Virus record (IMG/VR): IMGVR_UViG_3300035698_003861
Span: 1 to 23,064 of that record
Direction: 5' to 3' (one strand)
Length of the DNA stretch: 23,064 nucleotides
Source of the DNA: a virus
Numbering within the stretch: position 1 is the stretch's first letter; the number at the start of each line of letters is the position of its first letter. The notes under the pieces were generated by a model. That model was not told the origin of the DNA. It did not search any database and saw only the letters and a list, made by a program, of their open reading frames with translations. The position numbers and the translations under genes are program-made. Of this stretch, positions 8,063 through 14,505 are shown piece after piece.

Positions 8063-9594
8063 GCAGTTCTCCATTCTTCCAGAAGTTTATCATTCTCATT
8101 CTCAAGTTCCTCGTAGTCATTTTCTATATTCTCTGGAATCTCATCATCACTAGGATCAAAATAATAAGCCATTTTATCCATTAGATAAGTTATGTAAGCT
8201 GTAGCATCCATAACATCCCAGAGTTTAGATCTAGGAAATGTTAAAAGTTGTTTTTCTAATGGCAGACAGTTATTCTTATTATGATACATATAGCCTAAAC
8301 GATAATTAGGAGCAAGTCCCGCTATTCTATGCTCTTTTTTACCAGTTGCATTAAGCTCTACAAACATTGGATATATGTTTCTAACTCTCATCTCCGATTC
8401 AATCGGTTGAGATATCCAAAGGTTTAGAGAGGTTACTTCAACTGCAAGAATCCGAGCATTATACATAAGGATCATATTGAACATAGAATCTAATAACTCA
8501 TCTGGTAACATCTTCCTAGAGTCTATATCCCTAACAAATATCTTATGAGTTCTTCTATCTATACTAATACAAACAACAGCACTTTCAGCACTATGAAGTT
8601 TAACAGTTTTTGCAGGATCAACTATAATAACCGTGATTAAACTTCGAGTAGAAATAGTTTCTGTATTATCCTTTTCATATATTTTAAGATTACCTACTTC
8701 CTCAGTAAAGTATTTAAAATATTCTAGTTTAAAAACTGCATCTTCAGTAGATATAGGTAAATTCATTCTTTCACGATAGAATAAATCCAGTTTACCTTTT
8801 GCCCTATGTTCCTCAACCTCAGCTTTAATTTCCTCTGTGGTCATATAAGCTGGATCATATGAATTATATTTATCATCACATATACTAAGATGTATAGATT
8901 TCCATTCTGAAGAATCTAATAACATCTGTAAAAGACAATTTTCATGTTTTATAGTATCTATATATATAAAAATAGTAGGCTCTCCATATTTATCTTCAGT
9001 TTTCATTAAATCTGAGAAGAACCAATCCTCTGTCTTTTCCCTTATAGCTTCATTCTTAACTTCTTCAGCATCTTCTAAGTCATCTATTATAATAAGCTGT
9101 GGACGTTTACCTTTCCAGTTTAATCCACGAACCTGTTGACCACTCCCACGAGGTAGGACAAATGTAGATCCAAATGCTACCCATGCAGTTTTAGAAAATG
9201 TTTCATCTATTCCATCATAGTTATTTATTTTAATATTACCAAAAAAGTTTCTAATTATACTATTAGTCATTAACTCACGCTTGATATTCTCAGTCTGCAT
9301 TTCCGCTGAAGTAGCTGAGTTAGATACATATGATATAAATTCTTTATCTCTATAAAGAATCCCTTTAGCTGCTATAGTTCTTGCTATTGTCGTTTTACCT
9401 ATTCCACGAGGAGCCGCGATGGCTATCTTATTATGGCCAGAGTCTATAAGATCAAATATCTGGTTATGCAAGATAGAAAACGGAGCAGTAAATAAATCAG
9501 GAAAGAAAGCCTTAGATAAGGATTTCGTACTGAGATAACACTGCTCCATTAACTGTTGTATTTCAGGATCTGTTTTATCTAAAGTTATATCCAA
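8059..9594 (-). CDS. terL: Terminase large subunit
   Basis: 511 aa. This is the ATPase-nuclease motor that cuts concatemeric DNA and pumps it into the prohead through the portal. The N-terminal ATPase has a Walker A motif APRGIGKTT (residues 61-69) and a Walker B motif LIIIDDLED (167-175; Asp171/Asp172, Glu174 as likely catalytic acid). The C-terminal RNase-H-like nuclease shows IVDPAKT (Asp326), AVEVTS (Glu386) and KLWDVMDA (Asp460, Asp463) as candidate metal ligands. All expected parts are present and in order. The start is a TTG at 9594, supported by GGAGG six bases upstream, lying in the end of the previous gene. The stop overlaps the next start as ATGA. The small subunit is four genes upstream rather than adjacent. 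Confidence 0.95.
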   Translation of the reverse strand: MDITLDKTDPEIQQLMEQCYLSTKSLSKAFFPDLFTAPFSILHNQIFDLIDSGHNKIAIAAPRGIGKTTIARTIAAKGILYRDKEFISYVSNSATSAEMQTENIKRELMTNSIIRNFFGNIKINNYDGIDETFSKTAWVAFGSTFVLPRGSGQQVRGLNWKGKRPQLIIIDDLEDAEEVKNEAIREKTEDWFFSDLMKTEDKYGEPTIFIYIDTIKHENCLLQMLLDSSEWKSIHLSICDDKYNSYDPAYMTTEEIKAEVEEHRAKGKLDLFYRERMNLPISTEDAVFKLEYFKYFTEEVGNLKIYEKDNTETISTRSLITVIIVDPAKTVKLHSAESAVVCISIDRRTHKIFVRDIDSRKMLPDELLDSMFNMILMYNARILAVEVTSLNLWISQPIESEMRVRNIYPMFVELNATGKKEHRIAGLAPNYRLGYMYHNKNNCLPLEKQLLTFPRSKLWDVMDATAYITYLMDKMAYYFDPSDDEIPENIENDYEELENENDKLLEEWRTA

Positions 9595-9596
9595 TA

Positions 9597-10127
9597 CTAG
9601 CCTCCAAAAAGCTGCATTGTTACAATATCTATTGAAAAAGCTATGGCATTAAAACCAACAGCCGAGCCTATAAACGGGTAGTTTGTTCCTGCTGGAAACT
9701 CAACGATTCCACTATAAGTAGCTTCGGTTGTTGTAGGTGTAAATGTAAAGGAATCAGGAATACCGCCTATACCATCTGTAATAGCAAAACCTAAAGGTGT
9801 AGAAGCCATACCACCAACTGATAAAGGATCAAGTGTAGATTTAATAGTTACTTTATATTTACCTGCTGGCAGACTTGTAAGCATTATCATGCCCTCAGTA
9901 CCACCATTACCAAGCATATATGCTTTATCGGCTACAGTACTGTTTACATCAAAAGTTGCTAAACCACTATTAACCCAATTACCTGCGCCGGAAAAGTCTG
10001 AATCCGTTCCGGTTATAATACTAGCGCCAAGAGATGGGACTGAACCTTGTTTAAGATTAGCATTAAACATCTGGTTATTACCAGGCATAATTATCGGATA
10101 TCCATCTGTTATATTTTTACTAAACAT
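9597..10127 (-). CDS. Virion protein with carbohydrate-binding-like beta domain
   Basis: 176 aa. The start overlaps the upstream stop as TAATG, with only a distant AGGGA, so coupled translation is likely. Residues about 40-175 look like a jelly-roll beta-sandwich: GNWVNSGLATFDVN, LPAGKYKVTIKST, a Thr-rich strand and a C-terminal AIAFSIDIVTMQLFGG. This arrangement (GxW near the start, LxAGKYxVxxxS in the middle) resembles carbohydrate-binding modules. It is probably a small virion or appendage protein. The carbohydrate-binding fold is a pattern-based inference; no ligand residues were assigned. Confidence 0.7.
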   Translation of the reverse strand: MFSKNITDGYPIIMPGNNQMFNANLKQGSVPSLGASIITGTDSDFSGAGNWVNSGLATFDVNSTVADKAYMLGNGGTEGMIMLTSLPAGKYKVTIKSTLDPLSVGGMASTPLGFAITDGIGGIPDSFTFTPTTTEATYSGIVEFPAGTNYPFIGSAVGFNAIAFSIDIVTMQLFGG

Positions 10128-10468
10128 TATGATAAATTTGTCCCTATTTCATAAAATGGAGTTACGTTAATAATAGCGGCATTTTGTTGTGTTTTATTTA
10201 GAAACCTAAATTCTCTAATAGTCTTAGAGTTATTTAATACTAAACTATAAGTATCATAAAGAGTATGCCCTAAACCGGTTCCAGCTACTGGTGCAGGATC
10301 TGTATTAAAAGCAAACTTTACATCATAAGTCTCAGCCGTTATAAGTATTGATATAGGTGATTTGTTATTTATTTGCACTATAGCATTAGCCAAAGTTTGT
10401 ACTACATCTGTACAGACTATTCTAGTAGTAGTACCTGGAATACCCTCTATATTCATCATTAATTTCAT
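10127..10468 (-). CDS. Small virion-associated protein
   Basis: 113 aa. ATG at 10468 has AGAGGA upstream, overlapping the previous stop codon. The sequence alternates helix (DVVQTLANAIVQIN) and beta strands (SPISILITAETYDVKFAF, NSKTIREFRFLNKT) and ends in VTPFYEIG. In my recollection, combinations of LITAE, NSKTIREFRF and TPFYEIG occur in short conserved phage proteins near packaging genes, with no established function. It is coupled to the next gene through TAATG. A decoration or fibre-attachment role is possible. Confidence 0.7.
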   Translation of the reverse strand: MKLMMNIEGIPGTTTRIVCTDVVQTLANAIVQINNKSPISILITAETYDVKFAFNTDPAPVAGTGLGHTLYDTYSLVLNNSKTIREFRFLNKTQQNAAIINVTPFYEIGTNLS

Positions 10469-10479
10469 TATTTAATCCT

Positions 10480-10917
10480 CTAAACATTTATAGTACGAAG
10501 TTCAGATATTCCCTCTAAAATGCCTTTAAGATAATGCTGATAATTTTCTAAGAGTTCTTCAGCATCCTCTTTTTCCATCTCTACGGAAAGTTCTAGAAAC
10601 TTAATACCTTTGTTAATATATCTCTGTGCCTTAGCATCTATTTTATCTCTCTCTGTTAAAAGCTGAGTTATGCTTTTTAAAGTTCCTGCAATAGAACTAG
10701 GCAAAGCAAATAAACTAAGTTCATTAATATTTTTATCTACTGCATTAAACCAAACTGTTAATTCTCCCTGGTTTTTATCCTGAAGTAAATAAGTAGCTGT
10801 TCTATAACCAGCCTCATTTAAACCTAATCCAAGAAAAGCTGGTCTTATGCTAATAGAACTACATCCAATAAAAAATCCAACTAAACAAATCACAAGTCCT
10901 AATACTAAAAATTTCAT
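10480..10917 (-). CDS. Small lipoprotein next to the endolysin
   Basis: 145 aa. The N-terminus is a lipoprotein signal: MK, a hydrophobic stretch (about residues 3-17) and a lipobox ending FFIGC with the acylated Cys at residue 19. The rest is helical (about 65-80, 85-140, with KEDAEELLENYQHYLKG). It overlaps the endolysin stop as ATGA. In phages of Gram-negative hosts, lipoproteins beside endolysins are often outer-membrane spanins, but classic o-spanins are shorter and Pro-rich, so this is not a typical one. A lysis-assisting or superinfection-exclusion lipoprotein are the main readings. No paired inner-membrane gene overlaps it. Confidence 0.75.
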   Translation of the reverse strand: MKFLVLGLVICLVGFFIGCSSISIRPAFLGLGLNEAGYRTATYLLQDKNQGELTVWFNAVDKNINELSLFALPSSIAGTLKSITQLLTERDKIDAKAQRYINKGIKFLELSVEMEKEDAEELLENYQHYLKGILEGISELRTINV

Positions 10918-11327
10918 ACTAAATCTCCTGTTCTTAAAATATTTATATTATTCCGAGCTCGAATACCTGCTTGTCGATAATACAAACTATCCTTAAGCTC
11001 GTCTCCAGCTAACTCAAAGTCCTGTACTTTAAGTGCAGCTAGCATACGTCTAAACTTTTTAACCTTTTCTATTCCCATATTAAAAAGCAAGTCGATGATT
11101 ACTATTTTACGAATAGAATCAAGAGTTAGTTCCAGTAACTTATATTCTCTTCTAGCCTTAGCATAATCCATCTTAAAGAATATATGAGAAACTATCTTAG
11201 GAACCTTAGATCCATTTCTAAGGTAATGTCCCCAACCTGAAGTAAGATTACCTAAAGAGTCTTTATATATTAAATCTCTATAACCCTCATTCTTTTTTAT
11301 ATACTTAGCTCCAAGTTTATAGCTCAT
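10914..11327 (-). CDS. Endolysin, T4-type lysozyme (GH24)
   Basis: 137 aa. It hydrolyses the MurNAc-GlcNAc bond of peptidoglycan. The GH24 catalytic pattern Glu-x8-Asp-x5-Thr is intact: Glu14 in KNEGYRD, Asp23 in YKDS and Thr29 in NLTSGWGH. The C-terminal helices include LLFNMG and the AGIRARN stretch, where GH24 lysozymes usually have R-rich helices. The start at the ATG at 11327 has AAGGAG upstream; a TTG five codons earlier is less likely. There is no signal peptide, so it probably needs a holin. There is no wall-binding domain, which favours a Gram-negative host. It overlaps the small terminase gene by 11 bases. A lysis gene between small and large terminase is unusual. Confidence 0.92.
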   Translation of the reverse strand: MSYKLGAKYIKKNEGYRDLIYKDSLGNLTSGWGHYLRNGSKVPKIVSHIFFKMDYAKARREYKLLELTLDSIRKIVIIDLLFNMGIEKVKKFRRMLAALKVQDFELAGDELKDSLYYRQAGIRARNNINILRTGDLV

Positions 11328-11922
11328 TTTGCTCCTTAGCAATATCTATAACTACACAATTTTGCATGGCACTATCTTTTATTTTAGAAAGATCATCTGG
11401 TGTAAAATGTAAATGAGTATTCTGTGATCTTATGTTCTGAGTAGGTTTACCAACTTCTCTATCCATAACTTTGTTACTTTCAGCTAAGATAGTTTTAGCA
11501 TCTAATTCTTCTCCATGTACAAAGCCAGTTTCAATAGCTTCCTCTATATTCTTAAGGGCTAATGGAGCTAACGTAGCTACTCTCTTCTGTAAAGAAATAA
11601 CATCAACATCTGCAGATGCGCTCATTAAGGCTAACTCTTCTTTTACTACTGGAGAGTTCCTAACGGCTGAAACAGTTGCTACTGAGCATCCTAGATCTTC
11701 TGCTATAATATTATTTTTTGTACCTAAGAAAAGACGTCTTTTGATTTCATGATGTAGTTCTTGAAGTTCTGTGACCTGCCAAGAATTATTTCTACCAGTC
11801 TTTCTTTTATCTCTAAAATCATCAGGACTGATATTATCTCTACGTGCTTGAGCTACTAAAGGATTCTTAGATGCTACTTCTTTTTGAAAATCCCCTAAAA
11901 GTTCTTTAACCTGATTTGACAT
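11317..11922 (-). CDS. terS: Terminase small subunit (putative)
   Basis: 201 aa and the first gene of the late block, with GGAG upstream of ATG. Residues about 55-95 hold a helix-turn-helix (LGTKNNIIAEDLGCSVATVS), followed by helical oligomerisation-type segments (LQKRVATLAPLALKNIEEAIE) and LAESNKVMDREVGKP. That layout (N-terminal DNA-binding HTH, central helices, polar C-terminus) fits small terminases, which recognise the packaging site and load TerL. The call also rests on the operon containing TerL and portal. Its reading starts just inside the divergent control region. An HTH regulator of late genes is the alternative. Confidence 0.8.
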   Translation of the reverse strand: MSNQVKELLGDFQKEVASKNPLVAQARRDNISPDDFRDKRKTGRNNSWQVTELQELHHEIKRRLFLGTKNNIIAEDLGCSVATVSAVRNSPVVKEELALMSASADVDVISLQKRVATLAPLALKNIEEAIETGFVHGEELDAKTILAESNKVMDREVGKPTQNIRSQNTHLHFTPDDLSKIKDSAMQNCVVIDIAKEQNEL

Positions 11923-11985
11923 AATTAATTCTCCAATTTCTATTCAAGTATAATTCCACCCTAACATATACATTAATATAAGTCA

Positions 11986-12077
11986 ATGTATTTATATACA
12001 TAATTCATCCATCTAATAACACCCATATCCTAACACCTCCAAACCTAATAACACCCTTGCTACGCATATAAATACAT
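11986..12077. repeat. Inverted repeat enclosing CTAATAACACCC iterons
   Basis: The outer arms are ATGTATTTATATAC (11986-11999) and GCATATAAATACAT (12064-12077), complementary at 13 of 14 positions. Between them lie two direct CTAATAACACCC copies and a shorter CCTAACACC roughly midway, at about 15-17 base spacing. Such layouts are typical of binding sites for regulators or initiators, but no protein is tied to it here. Confidence 0.5.
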
Positions 12078-12177
12078 ATATGTGGGACTTATTTGAAAAA
12101 CTGAGAAATTTTATATAGGTACTAGATTTACGCGCGCTTTTTTAAATTTTCCCCATTACGTTTTTTTCATAAATAAC

Positions 12178-12205
12178 TTGCTTTTTATATAAGTTATGGT
12201 ATAAT
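12178..12205 (+). promoter_or_regulatory. Early promoter, extended -10
   Basis: -35 TTGCTT (12178-12183), 16-base spacer and a perfect -10 TATAAT (12200-12205) preceded by TGG, giving an extended -10. It lies 36 bases before the first early ATG and points rightward. Recognition by host housekeeping sigma factor is expected, which fits immediate early expression. Confidence 0.72.
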
Positions 12206-12240
12206 GAAGTTAAGATAAATAACTTTTAAAGGGGATTAAC

Positions 12241-12417
12241 ATGGTATTAACTTTTAAGATTAAAAAACAACTTGACGAATATGTTATAATTACCAAACTT
12301 GATAACATACGTATCGAATCAAAATGTTATTATACGGATAACTTGCAAGATGCAAGAATAACAATGCAAAGTATGATCAATCAAGAATATCGAAAAATAA
12401 GCATCACAAGAATATAA
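12241..12417 (+). CDS. First early gene, 58-aa unknown protein
   Basis: ATG preceded by AAAGGGG and placed directly downstream of the early promoter. The protein (MVLTFKIKKQLDEYVIITKL at its start) has an alternating beta N-terminus, one Cys and a basic helical end (DARITMQSMINQEYRK). No known motif. Being first after a strong promoter, it may be a host-modulating product, but that is inference. Its TAA stop is the first three bases of a perfect hairpin. Confidence 0.65.
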   Translation: MVLTFKIKKQLDEYVIITKLDNIRIESKCYYTDNLQDARITMQSMINQEYRKISITRI

Positions 12418-12437
12418 GCTTGAATAACTCAAGCTTA
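12415..12437 (+). other. Intergenic hairpin after first early gene
   Basis: Perfect dyad: TAAGCTTGA (12415-12423), loop ATAAC, TCAAGCTTA (12429-12437). It starts at the stop codon. It is followed by AAAACC rather than a T tract, so it is not a standard terminator. mRNA end protection or processing is more likely. Confidence 0.7.
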
Positions 12438-12462
12438 AAACCACAATGAGGAGAATTAAAAC

Positions 12463-12843
12463 ATGGGTATATTAAAACTTGATGAAAACGGCGACCTGGC
12501 AAAGGGAAGTATTATAAGTAAAGCATGGAAAACCACCCTTGATATTGAAACGGGAGAAAGTATTAAGATGAGTATGCAAGTTGACTTATCCGGTATGTCA
12601 ATCGATCAACTTGTTGAGAAAACAATGGGAAGTCTTATTATAACGAGACAGGCGCAAGAAAGAAAGGTAACTTTGGAAACGCTCAAGCAAGTTAATAATG
12701 GCGTTATACATTATTCAATGATGGGAAAAGCAATCAAGGACCCCATTAAAGAGCGTGAAGAAGTATATAACAACGTTGAGACAATGCCAAAAGCGGATAT
12801 CATTGCATTACATGCAAGGATTGCAAAACTTATACAAAGTTAA
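12463..12843 (+). CDS. Unknown 126-aa early protein
   Basis: ATG preceded by GAGGAGAA. The protein begins with beta-type segments (residues about 1-45, AWKTTLDIETGESIKMSMQV), then helical regions (SIDQLVEKTMGSLI; ITRQAQERKVTLETLKQV) and a C-terminal helix (ADIIALHARIAKLIQS). There is no Cys, membrane span or known motif. Codon use here contains more CG-containing codons than the small genes after 13.7 kb. It is flanked on both sides by strong hairpins. The overall layout (beta start, helical end) is loosely like the 122-aa protein at 18725, but the residue match is too weak to claim homology. Confidence 0.75.
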   Translation: MGILKLDENGDLAKGSIISKAWKTTLDIETGESIKMSMQVDLSGMSIDQLVEKTMGSLIITRQAQERKVTLETLKQVNNGVIHYSMMGKAIKDPIKEREEVYNNVETMPKADIIALHARIAKLIQS

Positions 12844-12844
12844 A

Positions 12845-12891
12845 TTCTTATCTTGCTTATAAGTTTAAAAGCTTATAAGTAAGAATAAGAA
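12845..12891 (+). other. Long intergenic hairpin, 19-bp stem
   Basis: Starts one base after the stop of the 126-aa gene. The arms are 12845-12863 and 12872-12891: TTCTTAT pairs with ATAAGAA, and CTTGCTTATAAG pairs with CTTATAAGTAAG (one G-T), with a single bulged A at 12884 and an 8-base loop. No T tract follows. Confidence 0.75.
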
Positions 12892-12926
12892 GTTAAACCG
12901 AGTAACTTAAAAGGGGAATATGACTT

Positions 12927-13109
12927 ATGGCACACACACTTAAAATAAGATTATTTAATGTTATTGAAATTGAAAACGATCATGGGCAATTTGCAATACA
13001 TACGCACGGTGGGAATATAACTTATTTCGACGATTATGGAGTTGAAGTACAAGTACATTATGCCAAAGATTTTAAAGATATACTTTGCGTTGAAGTTTTT
13101 ATAAGTTAA
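12927..13109 (+). CDS. Unknown 60-aa early protein
   Basis: ATG 10 bases after AAGGGG. A small beta-rich protein (LKIRLFNVIEIEND, GGNITYFDDYGVEVQVHY, DILCVEVFIS) with two His near the centre. No recognisable family. It sits between two strong hairpins, as do the first and second early genes. A minus-strand frame overlapping most of this region is less likely because it lacks a ribosome site and runs against the operon. Confidence 0.62.
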   Translation: MAHTLKIRLFNVIEIENDHGQFAIHTHGGNITYFDDYGVEVQVHYAKDFKDILCVEVFIS

Positions 13110-13116
13110 AAATTGA

Positions 13117-13147
13117 ACTTGTATATATTTTATAAGTATATACAAGT
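13117..13147 (+). other. Intergenic hairpin, perfect 11-bp stem
   Basis: ACTTGTATATA (13117-13127), 9-base loop, TATATACAAGT (13137-13147), starting 7 bases after the stop of the 60-aa gene. A short T5 run follows at about 13153-13157, so weak termination is possible. It is the third hairpin in the same position relative to an early gene. Confidence 0.72.
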
Positions 13148-13188
13148 ATGAGTTTTTAAAATAACACACTTATAAAAGGAATAAGCTT

Positions 13189-13497
13189 ATGGAAAAAACC
13201 GTTGATGAAGCATTGAAGCAAGATACGGAAAAACTTAAAAAAGTACACATGGATATTTTCAACTTGCAAGAAAAAATAAATCCGTTAATAGTTTTGCGAA
13301 GCAAGTTAAGAGTATTAGTTGAGGAAAAACAGAGAGAGATATTTATCAGAGATAAGGGTATAACTATATGTAAAAGCAAGTTGGAAAAGGGAGTTAAGAA
13401 AAAAGACAGTATTGAGGATATAGTCGGAAAAGTCAGCAAAATGACACAAGATGAAAAGAGACAGTTTTTAATTATGCTAGAAAAGCGTAACTTGTAA
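13189..13497 (+). CDS. Coiled-coil FIRDK-family protein A
   Basis: 102 aa, with ATG preceded by AAAAGGAA. Helical, charged and coiled-coil-prone (residues about 1-60), with FIRDK at about 54-58, a Lys-rich linker (KLEKGVKKKDS) and a C-terminal KMTQDEKRQFLIML. The same order, coiled coil then FIRDK then basic linker then KMTxxE, recurs in the 115-aa protein at 14713, so the two are likely paralogues. Function is unknown; nucleic-acid or host-protein binding would fit the basic linker. Its stop codon lies within the first GTAACCC repeat of the next element. A 110-aa antisense frame over the same bases is treated as a shadow. Confidence 0.75.
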   Translation: MEKTVDEALKQDTEKLKKVHMDIFNLQEKINPLIVLRSKLRVLVEEKQREIFIRDKGITICKSKLEKGVKKKDSIEDIVGKVSKMTQDEKRQFLIMLEKRNL

Positions 13498-13657
13498 CCC
13501 AATGTAACCGTGTAACCCGTAACTTGTAACCCAACCGGTATATATATATTATAATTGAATGAAGCAAGATATGGAGGTTAGATATATTCTCAACTTGCTG
13601 TGTTCAATCCTTCCAAATGGGGGGGGGATGGGTTACGGGTTACGGGTTACGGGTTAC
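13494..13657. repeat. GTAACCC / GGGTTAC inverted-repeat region with G-tract
   Basis: The left side carries GTAACCC at 13494-13500, 13512-13518 and 13526-13532, with partial GTAACC/GTAAC copies between. The right side carries four exact tandem GGGTTAC units (13630-13657) preceded by a nine-G run (13619-13627). The two sides are complementary, and an AT-rich segment (TATATATATATTATAAT, about 13539-13555) lies between them. The G-rich strand has five or more G3 tracts with short loops, the textbook pattern for a G-quadruplex. No convincing gene covers it. A promoter-like pair (TTGTAA, 17 bases, TATTAT) falls inside. A replication origin, a telomere-like or recombination element, or a transcript-level switch are possible roles. 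Confidence 0.75.
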
Positions 13658-13714
13658 GCATATACAAGATAAAAAAAGAAGTATTGGTGTTAATAGCTAT
13701 AAAAGGAGACAGTT

Positions 13715-13909
13715 ATGGAAATAAAAACTATTAAAGACGAAAAGATTAAAGAAGTAGTTGGAAAAGGATTAGATGAATTTTGGGCAGAAATTGTTAAAGC
13801 CTATCCGGAAATAACTACGGGAGATTTCTGTGCCTTTATATATTCTCGTTTTGAATCACATGCGGAGAATATAGTTGATTTATGGATTAGAATGAATACA
13901 TCAGATTAA
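13715..13909 (+). CDS. Unknown 64-aa early protein
   Basis: ATG preceded by AAAAGGAGA. An acidic, helical small protein (KIKEVVGKGLDEFWAEIVKA, then YPEITTGDFCAFIYSRFESH, then NIVDLWIRMN). It has the look of a compact helical domain. No known motif. It opens the second run of early genes after the G-rich repeat region; codon use here is strongly AT-biased with few CG codons. Confidence 0.7.
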   Translation: MEIKTIKDEKIKEVVGKGLDEFWAEIVKAYPEITTGDFCAFIYSRFESHAENIVDLWIRMNTSD

Positions 13910-13919
13910 AGGGAATAGT

Positions 13920-14132
13920 ATGAAAAAACTATTAAGGATTAATAGTAAGGGTATAAGAGTTTATGAAGAAGAGGCTAAGGAGTTTAAGTTAGAAGAGTTC
14001 TTCTCTAAGGGTGAGCTTAGTAAGGGGGAGATAGCTCGGTTATACTTAGTATATGCTTCTTCTAATAATATCCAAGAGTTAAGGGATAAGTATAAAGAAG
14101 CTTATGGGCGGAGTTTAGATGAAAGGTTTTAA
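13920..14132 (+). CDS. Unknown 70-aa early protein
   Basis: ATG preceded by AAAGGG, which overlaps the previous stop. N-terminal strands (KKLLRINSKGIRVYEEE), then acidic and helical segments (EFKLEEFFSKGELSKGEIAR; NNIQELRDKYKEAYGRS). The second half has a helix-turn-helix-like rhythm (KGEIARLYLVYASSNNIQEL), but the match is too loose to call DNA binding. It ends just before the ribosome site of the next gene. Confidence 0.7.
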   Translation: MKKLLRINSKGIRVYEEEAKEFKLEEFFSKGELSKGEIARLYLVYASSNNIQELRDKYKEAYGRSLDERF

Positions 14133-14151
14133 ACTAAAAAGGGAGAAAGTT

Positions 14152-14319
14152 ATGGAGATTACTATTAGATTGAATGAAACTGAGATATGTTATTTATTTG
14201 AGGAATTAGATACATTATATAATGCTGATATGATTCCAGTTTGGTTTACCACACTAGATAAATTTTATGCTCTTTTACAACAGAAAGTAAAGGAAATTAG
14301 AGATGAAAATATCATATAG
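14152..14319 (+). CDS. Unknown 55-aa early protein
   Basis: The start at 14152 was chosen because GGGAGAAAG lies just upstream. An in-frame ATG at 14119 would add 11 basic residues and overlap the previous gene. Small and helical (NETEICYLFEELDTLYNADM; LDKFYALLQQKVKEIRDE) with one Cys. No family recognised. It overlaps the next start by 17 bases, typical of this operon. Confidence 0.62.
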   Translation: MEITIRLNETEICYLFEELDTLYNADMIPVWFTTLDKFYALLQQKVKEIRDENII

Positions 14320-14485
14320 TAAATGGCACGAATGTACTTCTTGTTTAGATTTTCATGATTTAGATAATAAAGATACAGAGAAGGGTGAAAAATGTAATAA
14401 AAGGATTAGTATATATTTTAATAAACTGGCAAATGAATGTTCTAAATGTAAACATTTAGAGCCATTAAGTGCTATATTTCAATAA
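14303..14485 (+). CDS. Small Cys-rich protein, probable zinc ribbon
   Basis: 60 aa, with ATG preceded by AAAGGA inside the previous gene. Cys at 11, 14, 31, 46 and 49 form two CxxC knuckles (HECTSC and NECSKC), an arrangement typical of small treble-clef or zinc-ribbon proteins; His9, His18 and His51 are near. Zinc binding is inferred from spacing. It is one of several short Cys-rich genes in this block. Confidence 0.68.
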   Translation: MKISYSKWHECTSCLDFHDLDNKDTEKGEKCNKRISIYFNKLANECSKCKHLEPLSAIFQ

Positions 14486-14505
14486 CTACTAGGAGGAAAT
14501 TAGAG

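Larger units (their letters stand above)
11923..12240. promoter_or_regulatory. Divergent early/late control region
   Basis: 318 bases without a convincing gene, between the leftward late block and the rightward early block. It is AT-rich with several repeat elements: CTAATAACACCC twice (12013-12024 and 12045-12056), a shorter CCTAACACC between them (12029-12037), and an inverted pair ATGTATTTATAT / ATATAAATACAT (11986-11997 and 12066-12077) that encloses them. The rightward promoter is at 12178-12205. On the minus strand only weak promoter-like pairs are visible, such as TATACT at 11952-11947 without a good -35. Late transcription may therefore need a phage factor. A GGAGG followed by a 17-codon minus-strand frame (12026-11973) may be a leader peptide. 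Confidence 0.6.

Noticed and set aside
9889-10170. 93-codon plus-strand frame (and similar ones at 3938-4123 and 11471-11752)
   Set aside because: All lie antisense to well-supported late genes, without ribosome sites.
13170-13502. 110-codon minus-strand frame
   Set aside because: Antisense to the FIRDK-family gene, which has a good ribosome site and a paralogue. The Ser/Leu/Phe-rich product is typical of an antisense shadow.
13571-13675. 34-codon plus-strand frame through the G-tract and GGGTTAC repeats
   Set aside because: No ribosome site, and the product is Gly/Tyr low-complexity created by the DNA repeat.
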